A DNA stretch of 64,000 nucleotides from Odiellus spinosus (GCA_963920705.1 OY987236.1:13654886-13718885), one strand, 5' to 3'. Counted from the first letter of the stretch, positions 33,200 through 45,665 are shown. Notes: a model not told the origin generated them from the letters alone. Made by a program: numbers and translations.

Positions 33200-33440
33200 T
33201 CAAATAGGCCGTCGCTTGACTCTCAAGGTCTCGGGTATCAAACGCCAGCCTATTCTTTTAATGTTATGACATTACAAGCGCTGTTAAAGGCTGAAATAAT
33301 ATGATTGACTCGAATTTATAATTACATTGAAACTTAATCAAACTTTAGAAATTAATTTAAACACAAAAATTGTGTCTTAAAAATCTCGAATACGTTTTCT
33401 GGCATGGTGATTTCTAAAATAAACTCAAAAGCTTGCTTCC
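33200..33440 (+). repeat. Family G repeat
   Basis: CTCAAGGTCTCGGGTATC, ACATTACAAGCGCTGTTAAA, AATAATATGATTGACTCG, GAAATTAATTTAAACAC and TGGCATGGTGATTTC in order. It provides the empty site for element N. Confidence 0.7.
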
Positions 33441-35376
33441 ATAATGCTGGAAAGTATTTCACGCTGTCAGTTATGTTATATTAATGTCACTTATAACGAA
33501 AAAAATGGGTTTCAGAATATTATATAATGCATCACATTTTGAAATAATTTACCCCAACCTTTTTCAAACAAATTAGTGTCAAAAGGTGATTTTCTTTTTC
33601 ATAACTTTATGGATTAATTCCATGTTAAATCCTTCAGACATTTTTTTGCTCAAATTATTCCTTTCCATAGCTTTTTCCAATATTTTTTTAAAGTCAAATG
33701 AGTATTACACGAATGACATGGCACATCCCATGCAGTGGTGGAAGGATTAAAATAGTACTTTCTTGGGTTTTTGGTGGACAAAATGGGCCCGATAATGACC
33801 AAAGACTGGGCGGTAATAGCCTTGGGAGATCTGCACGACCAATTTCCAGCAAAGTACGATTCTTAGAACTAAAAAGTAGAAAAAAATCTATGATACAAGG
33901 CGTGAAATCACTTCTTTATTGGTTTTTTTATTCACACCCATCCCTCGTTGCTTGCTTGTTTGTTTGTTTTTAGTTTTAGCCCCAAAAACACGTATATTTA
34001 AACCCTTATCATTGAAATATACGACATTTTAGAACTCAAAATGTATATATCAACTGTTCGACAAGATCGAATTCTACAAACTCGATGTCTGTCTGACACG
34101 TACAGCATCGACCATTAGCTGACTTTTACTCCAAGCCTTTCAGGGGGCCTTTACAAGCTCAAGTTTCTGTGACATAATATATTACCTAACTAGAGTTTAT
34201 TCGTGTTAACATGTGCACATTTTATAAAAAATAAGCTGGTAATTAATGAAAGAAAATTAGCTAACCCATTTAAGGTTTGGTTAGGACCCACGATATACCC
34301 AAGCGGGAAAAAGATGTTGGATCACGGGTGGGTACCTAGCCGAGTCCTAACCATATGGTTGACGTGGCCCTGTATTCGGAAGGCTGTGAAATCAAATCCC
34401 ATCCTTATATACCAAGGTTTTTTCACTAATTTGTTCATTGTGTTATGCTTATTTATTGTCTGGGAAATATTATCCAAAAATGTTAATTACTCGTAAAGTT
34501 TTATTTTTACATGATAACTGTATGTGGATACAGCATTAAAATCTTGTACTATCCTCGCATATACTTTGTAGCAAAAAGTATGCTGAATCCCTAAGCTAGG
34601 GTTCGTATCATGCCAATTCTTAAACTGTGAATTTACCCTCGTAATATACATTTTTTTTCTTTTATTAAAATACTTTACTAATCTTTATCTATTATACGAG
34701 AACGGGTTTAGAATATTTTTACCCCCATGTTCTTAGGTACATAAATCAGTTCTTGTTATAGTTTAGATTGTATTAGATTCTAATGAATAAATTTATAGAA
34801 ATTTCGATAGGATTCTTTGAAATTAAAAGTTACTGTTAAAAAGTTATTTCAACTTCGCGTTTCGTTTTACAGATGTTTTGAACCTTTCCTCTATAGAATC
34901 TTAATGCTTTAAATGATTTTTTTTGTTTTCCCACTCTAGCATGGGAGAAAAAATAATTTATTAATTAATGAATGACTCCCAACTTATTTGAAATAAATTG
35001 AGTGTGTAGAGGCCCCTTTTAAACCTTATACTGCCTACTGAAATTGACTTCCTTAATGTGCGACGCACGATAAACAATATTAGTATCACTACAGCGCGCC
35101 AAAATCAATAGTCAGTCGAGGTAAAAATGGATCTTGGTTGACTGATTGAGCTGACAGTGTAGAAATAACGGAGGTTACTCTAATAGGATCCCTAAATATA
35201 CCCCAAATAGTGATATTGAATGAAAAATTCAACTTTAAAGAGTTTAATTTTCAACGTGATAAAACTTAACGCGGATTGATACGCATTGTTAAAGCTTATT
35301 GAAAGGAAAAGCAGTGATTACAGTAAATTGCCAAGAATGTCGAGTATATGAGTAAAAATCAAATAATTCTCCTTTA
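33441..35376. other. Long unassigned stretch
   Basis: Two frames of 91 codons (33698-33973) and 97 codons (34203-34496) stand out slightly in G+C but show no domain. An imperfect hairpin, GGTTAGGACCCACGATATAC against a GGGTACCTAGCCGAGTCC arm, spans about 34278-34353. No known repeat family. Confidence 0.3.
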
Positions 35377-35845
35377 TAAATGGAGAATGCGTCTCGACAA
35401 CCAGTTATTTTTAACCATTCCTTATGTTTTAAATATCAATATACTAGTAAAAAAATATGCAAAGAAATATAAAGCTAGAAATCAACTTAGGCTTAAGAAT
35501 GAAGAGTTTGTTATCTCGTCGTTAATGAGTCTCCAACGAGAAGCAAGCGCTTTAAGCCGACAGATAGGCTTAAGAGTCATGCTCTTTAGTTCGTTGGCCG
35601 GAGGCTCATTAGTGGCGAGATTTCAAACTCTCCCAATGTATTTGTGAAGATATTCTGACACGCCCTGTTCATGGGTAAAAGTGATATTATTATCTGAGGC
35701 TGTTTAACTGCGAATTTTCAAACGTTCCATGGATCATTGTTAAGCCTAATTTTTCAGTAATTAACTAAATTATATCTAGCATAATTTTTAATTATATTTA
35801 ATTGATGAAGAATCGATTCTCTGGTTGAATTTTCTCTTTTTCAAT
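35377..35845. mobile_element. Old, degraded A-related element
   Basis: AATGGAGAATGCGTCTCGAC, ACCATTCCTTATGTTTTAAA and ATCAATATACTAGTAAAAAA echo the left arm of family A, and GATGAAGAATCGATTCTC near 35805 echoes the right. An inner inverted pair, TTAATGAGTCTCCAACGAG and CGTTGGCCGGAGGCTCATTA, makes a hairpin. The 99-codon frame here belongs to the element. Confidence 0.45.
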
Positions 35846-36683
35846 TTTTAAAATTTAACATTTAACCGGCTTGATTATCTACATATTTCAAAGCCTTTTT
35901 TTAATAAAAGAGTTGGAAAGATATTGGTCTATTCCACCTAGAGTTTACGTCACCTAAAAAGCTAGACTTCCTCTATATCGAAGTTAACAAATTAAACAGA
36001 TAACTGGTAGCTTAGCTTCGCGCCTGATGCTAATTCGTGGTGAAATACACCATGAGAGAGTCTTTTAACAAAGTAACAAAATGTATAGAAATACTTTCTG
36101 GGATAGAGACAATATATGTAAGAGCAGAGAAAAAGTGAAGCCGCTACTAGCACTGCTGTTTGACTTTATTAAAGTATATCTTTCTTCATGCCTTTGTATT
36201 GTTTTTCGCGTGGTAAATTAACATAGTGGGTTCTAAGACTGTTACTTTTCTAAAAGCCTCTAAGCATATTTTCTAGTTATTTTTGCTTTTTGTTTGAAAT
36301 GTCTCTTTTGAGAAACTGTTATTGCAGTTTCGTCTTAAGCCTTGGCATTGTTCTTGCGAATTACTGTTCAGATGAGATGATGATGTATAAAATGGTGTAG
36401 CGTACGGATACATAATGTTAATCTTCATAATGAAAAAGTAGTCGTTCAAACTCCTAATTGAACCATATATATCAGACTTAAAAATATAGTCAGCAAATTT
36501 CTAACTGAAAGTTTTATATATTCGTGGTTGAAGTGTTGAATTTTGAGGTTATATTTTGCTTATTTTCTGTTAATTAAACAGTGAAAAGAAGGATAAACAC
36601 AAAATATTAAATCATAAATCATTGAGCGCGGGCGTTGTGTTGAAGGACCTAAGCGTTGCTAGGGCTTCAACGTTCTGCCTTCC
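35846..36683. other. Unassigned stretch
   Basis: No gene or repeat recognised before the R array. Confidence 0.3.
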
Positions 36684-37140
36684 TTTCGCCACTGGGAAAT
36701 CGAGCAAAATCCCGAAAATAACCCCCCATCTTAAAATGGCCGTAACTTTTCTTTTTGATCTCCTAGACATAAACCAATTACACCATTGGAAAGTAGACGT
36801 TCCTTAGATTATTTTATGATAATCAAATTTTGTTTCGCCACACGAAAAAGATGTTTCGCCACTGAGCGAAATCTAGCAAAATCCCGAAAATAACTCCCAC
36901 CTTAAAATGGCAGTAACTTTTCTTTTTGACCTCCTAGACATAAACCGATTACACCATTGGAAAGTAGACGTTTCTTAGATTATTTTAAGATAATCAAATT
37001 TTGTTTCGCCACACGAAGATGTTTCGCCACTGAGCTAAATCTAGCAAAATCCCGAAAAATAACCCCCATCTTAAAATGGCCGTAACTTTTCTTTTTGATC
37101 TCCTAGGCATAAACCAATTACACCATTGGAAAGTAGACGT
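36684..37140. repeat. Satellite R, second array, 2.7 units of about 169 bp
   Basis: Units start TTTCGCCACT at 36684, 36854 and 37022 and contain ATGGCCGTAACTTTTCTTTT and CCATTGGAAAGTAGACGTT. They are much more alike than the units of the first array, so this array was amplified more recently. It ends mid-unit at about 37140. Confidence 0.92.
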
Positions 37141-37684
37141 TAACGAACTCATAATTATATCTGTACTTTCCAAGTTGTAATTACAAATTTCTGTGGAAGA
37201 AAAGTATACTACCAACACAAATTAAACCTTCTAGTTGCGTAGCAATTTTTTTTTTTAACAAAAAGGGTTTTAATCTTTTAAGGCTTCTACTTAGTCTTTC
37301 CATTATGCAATATTTTTTGTTAGGCTCCTTTAATGTATGCTTTCTAGAATCTCAAGTTTTTATTAAGTGAAAAATATTTAAATCTTAAGGGAATTTTTGG
37401 GAAGAGTAGACTCTTATTTTTGTTCTTTTATCAGGTTCTAGTTTCTAAGCAATATATTTTTAATTTTTTTAAGGATTTAGGATGTGAGAAAAACAAAAAC
37501 ATAATATACTTAAAATTTACGAGAATACCTTTTTGTCCAAAACTTTAGGATTAAATTTTTAAAGTTTTAATATTAAAGTTTAGTTTTGAAGGAAAATCAT
37601 TTTTTTAAATTAACGGGATATTGAAATGTAAATCTCTTGAAAGGCAAAAAAATTGACTTTCGGAAGCTAACAAAATTCTTTAAA
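37141..37684. other. Unassigned A+T-rich stretch
   Basis: Nothing recognised. Confidence 0.3.
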
Positions 37685-37688
37685 TTAA

Positions 37689-38112
37689 AGGGATAATGCA
37701 ACCTAATAGCAAGTGATTTTTTTTATCGATTCCTTATTGTTTAAATAGGTCTATAAAAATTACAAAACAAATATTAAACTAGAAATAAATTTCAAACTTA
37801 CCCGGAAAATAGGCTTAACGGGATTCATGGAGATTCTGAATTGCCTCCGTGTAAGGTCTAGTGACAAATGAGCAAAGGCCCATCGGTCACGCGAGATCTC
37901 CACGAGACTTACAATCGCGTTCGATTGGTTGCTACACCTTATACGGGAGGAAATCAGATCTCCATGACTCCCGCTAAGCCTATTTTCCGGGTAAGTTTGA
38001 AATTTATTTCTAGTTTAATATTTGTTCGTAAATTTTCTCACTAGTGGATTATGCCTATTCACACAATAAGGAATCGATAAAAAATCACTTGTTTTTAGGT
38101 TGCATTCTCCCT
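37689..38112. mobile_element. Family A element
   Basis: TTAA at 37685-37688 and 38113-38116. Arms AGGGATAATGCAACCTAATA and TTTTTAGGTTGCATTCTCCC are intact; the centre has GCCTCCGTGTAAGGTC, the same sequence in which C3 landed in another A copy. 424 bp, no coding capacity. Confidence 0.93.
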
Positions 38113-38394
38113 TTAATATTTTATTTTAAAAATGAATACATATTATATGAAAGTTATGCCACGTTTTAAAACTTTTAAAACTAATCGCGCAACATTTTTT
38201 TAAAGCTTTGTTAAAAATTTATAAATTAGAAACAGTGTTCAAATCCCTAACCATGCGCATAATATCTTTTTCAGGCTACCACCTTGGATAAATAATTTAA
38301 AACTCTCGGATATGACACTCTAGCCTTTGGTAAGGCATTCGAGTTTGGCCCTCAAAAGCACTCGTAAAAATGTTACTGGTTCTGTTACCGCGAA

Positions 38395-38575
38395 GAAATT
38401 CAGGATCTGTATGAATCCAGCTAAGCCTATTTCCGGGTAAGTTTTAAATTATTTAATATATTTCTAATTTAATATTATTATATGTTATTTGTAAACTTTG
38501 TTACTGGTGGATTAGGACTATTTAAACGATAAGGAATCGATAAAAAATCACTTGTTGCTAGGTTGCATTCTCCCT
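38395..38575 (+). mobile_element. Right half of a family A element
   Basis: From TGTATGAATCCAGCTAAGCC to GCTAGGTTGCATTCTCCC. The left half is absent. Confidence 0.8.
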
Positions 38576-38837
38576 TTTTAAATAAGACTTGTTCGCGTAT
38601 TTAAACATTTCTAGAAAAATTCTCTAAATTATGCAAAAGATCGGAAAATATTCAGATTTTGGCATATGATTAAAAGGAGTACCTCCGACTAATCAAAATA
38701 CTCCCTTGTATCTTTGGCTTCATAAAATCCCCTCGACTCGCGCTATTGTACGCAAAATTGTGCGCGTGAAAAGAAGAACGAGGTTTAGCGTGATTCCAAT
38801 TTAGTTTCCCGCAAGGCGTGTCGCGGGGATTTTACTA

Positions 38838-39025
38838 AACCATAGTATGATTGGTCCGAATTTATATTTACTTTTATACATTCTTTAACCAAACTTTAGA
38901 AATTTATTTAAACACCATAAACGTGTTTTAAAATTGTTATTTAAAAAATTGTTATTTATTTTTCATGGTGATTACAAAACTAAACCCAAAAGCTGTTCCA
39001 TTTTTAGCTTCAAGTTTCCCTTTAA
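38838..39025 (+). repeat. Family G repeat
   Basis: CATAGTATGATTGGTCCGAA, ACCAAACTTTAGAAATTTAT, TTTTCATGGTGATTAC and TTCAAGTTTCCCTTTAAT. A 15-bp direct duplication of AAAATTGTTATTTA lies inside. Confidence 0.65.
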
Positions 39026-39752
39026 TTTCCTCTTCTTCTTCCCTTTTGTTTTTAAAAAGCTTTACTCTTGGCAAAACTCTCAACTAATGGAAATTAAGCT
39101 TGATAAACAATCATAGACGAAATAATTATATTTGTTTAAATAATTGCTCATTTACTCAGGCTTAAAATTAAAAGGGTTTCCGTGAAATATTTTGTATGTA
39201 AATGAAGGAGTTAATTTTAATTCAGTTTACTTTAAACTTCTGACTATTAATAATACGGAAATTGTAATTCCTAGTCTGCTTGAAATAAGTTTTAACGAAT
39301 TTAGAAATAGAGTTAATGAAATTTTTCTCTTCTTTCATATTTGAATATTCAAAATGCAGTTAATCACGACGTTTTATAATTAGGACAATTATAATTGGTT
39401 GTTTAAAGATACAAATTTCTTCTGATTCAAATTTCCAAGGCCTCTTGATTGTTTCGTATTTCACACGCGGGTACATCTTAATCTTATTACGAAAATGTTA
39501 TTGTTAAATTTCTCCGGAAATTTGATCTTTGATTCTTGAATTTATCTCTCGTTTCTCCGTATTACTTCAAAAGAAAGGAGATATCTTGGTGGTTTCTGGA
39601 CGGACAGTATTTCTGAAAATCAGAAATAATTTAGTCAGAATCAGTTTACAGTCTCATTTGTAGCAAAAAAACAACCGATTTTCTTAAGAAAAAAAATGCA
39701 AAGGTTCTAGTTCTAGATTTACCAACACCAAGTCTTATTAATATTAATATTA
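39026..39752. other. Unassigned stretch
   Basis: Nothing recognised. Confidence 0.3.
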
Positions 39753-39955
39753 ACACAGGTAAACCATACTATAAGTTTACAACAAGGCATATTATGATTG
39801 GTATGTGGTTCTGAAAGTTTTGTCGTCAGAGCTTTCGCCCGAGGAAAATCCAAAAACTCTAAACGGTCGAGACACGGAATTCTAAATTGCCCTCTAGCGG
39901 TTGAGATTGGAACTACGTAGTTGGTGCTAATATTGCGCCGGACTTTCTAGACTTC
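39753..39955 (-). repeat. Family J repeat, inverted partial copy
   Basis: CACAGGTAAACCATACTATA, TTTTGTCGTCAGAGCTTTCG and TTGCCCTCTAGCGGTTGAGA are the inverse of the right half of J at 40632-41072. A G end fragment (TTCCATTTTTAGCTCCAAGT) follows directly. Confidence 0.75.
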
Positions 39956-40631
39956 AAAAGCTGTTCCATTTTTAGCTCCAAGTTTCTCTTTAATTAATGT
40001 ATATCAAATATTTTGCATAGAATAAACTTAATTTATTCCTCTAATTGTTCCAAACACAATCAGATTGTTTTCGTCCAATTTAAAACTTTAATTAAAAACT
40101 CGTGATATACCTTCCTTTACGGGTAATAGTTAGTTGTTCAAGATTGTGTTTCTAGAAGACGTATTTAAATTTATTTTGATTACACAATACAGCTGCCCGT
40201 CTACGTGTTTTAATTCCAAACCCATTCTGTTCATTTTAACAAAAGAACTCGAGTTACTCGATAAATCTTGCCATTTTATGAGACACTTTAAATCTTTGAA
40301 TTGATTTGCATACAAAAAAACATTTAAGTTTCCGACTGAATTAAATGTTTGGGGAATATCTCAAAGTTAATACCCAAGAGACCACCACTTGATTTATTGA
40401 TTAAAGTACAAGTTGCAGAAAGAAAATGCTCATTTTTGGTCATCAAAATATTACAATAGAGATGAGCCAACCAATAGCTTCAAAATTATTAAAATTTGCC
40501 TAATATCAGACGCCATTTTCTATCTTAAACCCGGAATATTATGTCGTCAAGCACGAACTACACAAATATGCTATTATAATATTTAGTTTAACAAAAATAA
40601 TTTCATTCTCACGAGGACTATATATTTTATC
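39956..40631. other. Unassigned stretch with a G end fragment
   Basis: The G terminus TAGCTCCAAGTTTCTCTTTA lies at 39974-39993. The rest shows nothing. Confidence 0.35.
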
Positions 40632-41072
40632 ACAAGTAAATAATCTTTGGCGAATAAGTTTATAAGACTATCTACTGCATGCGGGGTGACAATGTAGTGA
40701 GTCCGATTTTTCTCAGTGCATGGTTTCACCCTAAGTATTCCGAAAGGCGGCCAGGCCCAGTATATTCTTTCTAGAGTAAATCAGACTTGAAATCGAGACT
40801 ACCAGGCGAGACACGCTCCTTCTTTTCGCGAGGGAGGGGATAGCTGTTTTCCGTCAAAGAATTTTCACTCTAGACAGTTCGGCGGGATATTAACGCCGCC
40901 TTAGTTCCAATCTCAACCACTAGAGGGCAATTTCGAATTCCGTATTTCGACCGCTCAGAGTTTTTGGATATTTTTCCTCTCTCCTCTGGCGAAAGCTCTG
41001 ACGACAAAACTTTCAGAACCACATACTAGTCATAACATGCCTTGTTGTAAACTTGAAGCATGATTTACCTGT
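40632..41072 (+). repeat. Family J repeat
   Basis: Reads GGTTTCACCCTAAGTATTCC, AAAGGCGGCCAGGCCCAGTA, CGAGACACGCTCCTTC, CAACCACTAGAGGGCAATTT, GCTCTGACGACAAAACTTTC and ends AAGCATGATTTACCTGTGG. Its two ends are degenerate inverted copies (CAAGTAAATAATC against CAGGTAAATCATG), so it is probably a DNA element of about 440-470 bp. No coding capacity. Confidence 0.8.
40917..40930 (+). promoter_or_regulatory. CTCF-like motif in family J
   Basis: CCACTAGAGGGCAA fits the CTCF core CCASYAGRKGGCRS at 13 of 14 positions. The inverted J copy at 39.9 kb keeps a near match (CCGCTAGAGGGCAA); the copy at 43.4 kb has a 2-bp insertion. Function is not shown. Confidence 0.3.
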
Positions 41073-42243
41073 GGTTCCATAAATATTGTCATCGAATGGG
41101 TGAAATTAGGAAATTAGAAAATAACCATTTTTGGTAAAATGAAAGGAAATTTGGTTTGGTAGAAGTACATTTTCTTATGTCTTATCTCATATTTTGGTTG
41201 AAGGTGAAATTCATTGTATAAAATTGTTTCACAAGGAAACACTGCATTCTAAGGATAAAACTATGTATTTATAGTTTCGAAGCAATCATTCGATAAATAA
41301 ATATTATTTTATTACTAGAATGCAGTGTTTCTACAGTTCTTCTTAATCTTTAAATTGTGAGGGTTAAAATAAAACAACGCGCTACCATCTTTTTATTCCA
41401 CAATTTTAATTTTCACGAGACATGCCCTTTGCAGAATTCCCCTTTAAATCCACTGTCAGATTGGTCTTTTTTGGGCCTATCACGTAAAACCCCAAACACT
41501 GAACGAGAATGAACTCTTCATATCCCTTCGAGAGATTCTTGGATCCCACGATTTCAGACTCTTGGCACGACTACCATTCCAAAGATCTGTCGAGACAAGG
41601 GAACTAGGTTGGAGAGGTCGAATCTATATATTACCTTTTGTCATAGATCAGTTTGCGGTACTAACGAAAGCTGAGGCGAATTAATAAACACTGTTAAACA
41701 TTATATAGAAGAAGTAGTTTATATCAAACTTCAGTTGAATCGAAGCGATCACGAAACTGTTTGCGTTGTCAGCGTGTAGAACGTTTTTGTAACGTTATTT
41801 TTATACGGATTGGTTCTTTTAGAGATAGAAGGTAGACCTTATTGCATAGCTATTAACATCTCCAATTGATTCTGAAGAGAGATGGAGAGAAGAATTGATG
41901 CAAAGGCTATTCGAGCGCGACCAAAAATCGAATTTTCCTAATCGAATTTCTGCTTCCATACTCTCTCCTCTCTCACCCACCTCTCGAGATGCGGTTCCTA
42001 TCTTGGAGGAATTATTGCGGGATTAACCGACTGACGGGGTTATTAGCCCCGGTTCTCAAACATTCAGAGTATGATTATTGAGCACTTGCACTCGTGGGAT
42101 GGCTAATTTTACTATCGAAACTCTCATTTTTTTTAAACATTCACCTTTCCCCGTCGGCTTTTCTAGATTCAATTCGCAGTTAATTATTTAGGATAGGCAA
42201 AGTACTTTTTACCATAACCATTGTTTTTGGATTAGAAAACATT
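41073..42243. other. Unassigned stretch with small MITE X
   Basis: Apart from the 96-bp inverted-repeat unit at 41236-41331, no repeat or exon is recognised. Confidence 0.3.
41236..41331. mobile_element. Short inverted-repeat unit X
   Basis: GAAACACTGCATTCTA and TAGAATGCAGTGTTTC are perfect 16-bp inverted ends of a 96-bp A+T-rich unit. No target duplication is visible. Confidence 0.55.
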
Positions 42244-42421
42244 CAGGTTCATATACACCTAGAAAATCTGAAATACTTGGAAATATCAGGGAATTTGCAT
42301 GTTAACAAAAATCATGGAAAAATCTTGGAAACTCATTAAAGATTTCTCATAAATCAGGGATATGTTTGCTAGTACGTCAGCTAAATTCATAGAAATATCA
42401 GGGAATTTTGTATGAACCCTG
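42244..42421. mobile_element. Element V, possibly hAT
   Basis: CAGGTTCATATACACCTAGA and the inverse end TATGAACCCTG bound 178 bp. Inside, ATATCAGGGAATTT occurs twice. Flanks GAAAACAT and GAAAAGCT agree at 6 of 8 positions, which would suit an old 8-bp duplication. A related fragment lies at 22339. Confidence 0.5.
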
Positions 42422-42916
42422 GAAAAGCTGTTTAAATATGCTGGTTAGTTTCAATTTTATCATAACTGAAGCTATTTTTTTTTATATATCAAGCGGAGTT
42501 AGGTGACCAATCCCCATCAAATAGACCTCTTTCATTTATTTTGACCCCGTCCAAAGGGGGTAGGCAACGTACTGAATCAGTCATGTAAACGGGGATGATG
42601 AGCTCACGCGCATTGAGGGCTAGACTATAATCATTGAAGCAGTCGGCTACACCCTCTCTAGTTCCTCCAAGGTTCCTATAACATTCTTACCCTTTTATAA
42701 ACCACCCTTTAACAACGGAATACTCCCGAATGATGTCCATAAATCCAGAGACAAAGGCAAAAGCGCATGATAAAGATCTTTGTTAAAAGCTTTTTTTTTT
42801 AACTCTTTTTCTACCCCTTTCTCTTCGATGTTCTTTTAACAATAACTCCGAGTGCAAAAACAATTTAACTTTTTTAACCTAATTGATCCAAACTTATTTT
42901 TATAGTCTAATATAAC
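42422..42916. other. Unassigned stretch
   Basis: Nothing recognised. Confidence 0.3.
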
Positions 42917-42920
42917 TTAA

Positions 42921-43866
42921 AGTGATTCTGACCCCGGTTTTTTCGAATGCCTTTGGATTATACTTTAAGTTTTATCATGCTATTAAATCACCATATTCAA
43001 AATGTTATACTCCTGGGTTTACGCGTTCTTAAGCAACTTCAAAATGAAAATGACAAAGATATAGGTCATTTTTTCCTGATATATGATATAATTATAAGTA
43101 AATGATACTTAAAGTTTATAATACGACATACTGCGGGTGACTATGAAGTGAGCCCGATTTTCTCAGTCCACGGTTTCACCCTAAGTATTCCGAAATTTGT
43201 ACAGAAAGGCGGCCAGGCCCAGTATATTATTTCTAAAGTAAATCGGACTCGAAATCGCGACTACCGGGCGAGACACGCTACTTCGTTTCGTGAGATTGAG
43301 GGGGAGTTGTTTTCCAGCGACACATTTTCACCCCAGTAAATGTCTAGAAAGTTCGGCGCGATATTACCACCACCTAATTAGTTCCAATCTCAACCGCTAG
43401 AGAGGGCAATTTCGAATTCCGTATCTCGACCTTTTAGAGTTTTTGGATTTTTCCTCTCTCCTCGGGAGAAAGCTCTGACGACAAAACTTTCAGAACCACA
43501 TACCAATCATAATAATTAAATAATACCTTGTTGTAAACCTTTAGCATGATTTACCTGTGGCATAGATTATTTCTGGAACGAAATTAACGGTAATTTTCAT
43601 ACGATAGATATGATTTTCTAGATTAAGTACTTTTACGAAAAAGACCGCGCGAAAGTAACCTTATCACGTGCCAGAACGCGCGAGAATCAACTGAAGGCTT
43701 CACAATAGCAACGATACCATATTGGTGATGGGGAATTTTTATTTTAAAAATTGTATTTTTATTGTTGCGGTAATTCTTTTCTATGACATACTATCGTTTT
43801 TTTTTTTTAACGATCTTTCCAAAAATATTACTCAATTTCCTTTTTATGTGTAGTGACAGCCTCACT
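42921..43866 (+). mobile_element. Family H element, full length, with J inserted
   Basis: TTAA at 42917 then AGTGATTCTGACCCCGG; the right end is AGTGACAGCCTCACT followed by TTGA. It is the only copy here with both ends. A J repeat (about 43092-43560) interrupts it between TGATATATGATA and GATTATTTCTGGAACG. Without J, H is about 480 bp. Inverted ends and TTAA mark it as a non-autonomous DNA transposon of a Kolobok- or piggyBac-like type. Confidence 0.82.
43092..43560 (+). repeat. Family J repeat inserted in H
   Basis: Same order of blocks as J at 40632, starting AAGTAAATGATACTTAAAG and ending GCATGATTTACCTGTGG. A 63-codon frame at 43148 belongs to it. The target duplication is eroded (ATAATTA against ATAGATTA). 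Confidence 0.8.
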
Positions 43867-44454
43867 TTGAACTATTTTTGTTAGTTTGATCTTAGTCCCC
43901 GTTTCGAGTTATGGGATATTTAATTATAATTACAGGTATTGTTATTAATCTATTTACGAAGCTTTTACGTAAAAGATCAAAAGAAATGGACTAAAAGAAG
44001 AGATATATTCTTTGATCTTTGGATATTAATTGAAAGCTATTAATTCTATCACAAAGACTAGAATATAGTTACGATAGTTTGGTTCTAAATTAGTTCGTTT
44101 TATTCTCTTTCTATCAGTCGCTTTATTGATCTTTGCGGAGACTTCTCTCATCATTCTTCCCACGCACTCTTGTCATCCACTCTTCGAAACATACTCTTTT
44201 TATTCATTCGATTACTGCTTCTCGAGGTTTTGTTTCGTTTTTCCCCTACTTACACTTTCTGTTACTAATCTAAACTTCGACCCAATCAGGCTTCTTTGCC
44301 TCTTAAGTTCTTTTTTTCACCCTAGCTAGAGCATGCGGTGCTACAATTTTTGATATCGATGATTAGGTTATTCCCTTATTTCCCCCAACCGCATTACTTC
44401 CACTGGATAGGAGCAATATTATAACATATACACCAGTAATATGACCAAACATTA
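43867..44454. other. Unassigned stretch, pyrimidine-rich
   Basis: 44120-44330 is rich in C and T on the + strand, which produces a 67-codon frame without motifs. No repeat recognised. Confidence 0.3.
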
Positions 44455-45012
44455 AAGCTACGGTCACACTAGCATTTCTTAATCGATTTGAAACGGTAAA
44501 ATCAAACCGATATTCAAATCGCCAGGAATAGTTTTAAGCGTCATGTGTTCACGCATTATCTTTATCAATAAGTTGCGTTCATACTAGGCCTTGAAATCGA
44601 TTTAAACCGTTTCAAAACGTTTCGCTAGAGCCGTGTGAACGGGAAACCGTCTTTTCTCGAATCGATTTGATTTCTCGAAACTGCTTCGGGAACCAGTTTT
44701 ATACCGATACGGTTTCACCCACCGATAGATGAAGCTACGATAAATCGATTTATTAAAGATAATGTGTGAACACAAGACGCTTAAAACGATTCCTGCTGAT
44801 TTGAATATCGGTTTGATTTTACCGTTTCAAATCGATTAAGAAATGCTAGTATATTGATTTATCGTAGCTTCATCTATCGAATGTTGAAACTGAATCGGTA
44901 TGAAATTTGTTCCCGAAATCGATTCGAGAAAAGACGGTTTCCGTTCACACGACTCTAGCGAAACGTTTTGTAACAGTTTCAATCGATTCCAAGGCCTAGT
45001 ATGAACGCGGCT
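44455..45012. mobile_element. Nested family E elements, 558 bp
   Basis: Outer E2-type sequence (AAGCTACGGTCACACTAGC) is followed by an E1 element running from GTTGCGTTCATACTAGGCC to CCTAGTATGAACGCGGCT. Inside E1 sits a further inverted unit, bounded by ATGAAGCTACGATAAATCG and its inverse near 44860, containing TGTGTGAACACAAGACGC. Up to three levels of inverted repeats are stacked. A PIF/Harbinger affinity is possible from the AGC ends beside TAA. Confidence 0.65.
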
Positions 45013-45665
45013 AAAAAGTCTCCCGAGATTCGCCGAGAGATGAAACCCGAATGTTTTACGAATTTTGACCATTGAGTGGGGAATATATGCGATGCTATGC
45101 ACGATGCATGCATGACATTGAATGTATAGATCTACACGAAATTCTTAAGCCTAATTTTCATGTGTATTGATTGGATGATTAGAAGCGTGACTCACATAAT
45201 GAGATAGGGCTATTTACTTGGATAATTCGCAGAACATTCAATATTATGTTTCTGTAATATGAAACCATGCTTTAATTGCTCAAAGCGTCGTAAGATTTAG
45301 TGAAATTCCCTTAAACCATTTTGAATGCAATTTAAGGCTATAATATTGATTTTTGGTAATTTAACGTTTGAATTGAAAGCGTTATATTTATATAATCAGT
45401 GATATAAGAGACGGGGTCCGGTTGTAAATCATAATTCTAATTGTTTTCTGAGTACCCGAAAGTTCTCGTAGCTGAATGTGGAGGAGGAATCAAATCTCAT
45501 ATGCCTTAGAAACTTATAGAAACATGTAATTTTGCAATTCTGCAAAGTCCCAAGTCATTTACTATGATAAACTTAACTTCGCCCAATCATATTTAATTGG
45601 GTATATATCTTAATTCTCTGAACAGGATTCTCGTTTATACTTTGGTGTTGTTAATCCTTAATCTA
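45013..45665. other. Unassigned stretch
   Basis: An 88-codon minus frame at 44836-45102 is mostly E-derived. Nothing else recognised. Confidence 0.3.

Noticed and set aside
34325-34415. Possible tRNA-derived element (AAATCAAATCCC B-box-like word followed by TTTTTT)
   Set aside because: The A box is weak and no cloverleaf or repeat partner was found in the window.
33698-34496. Two adjacent frames of 91 and 97 codons
   Set aside because: They are in the same broad stretch but show no domain, splice site or codon pattern that would separate them from chance.
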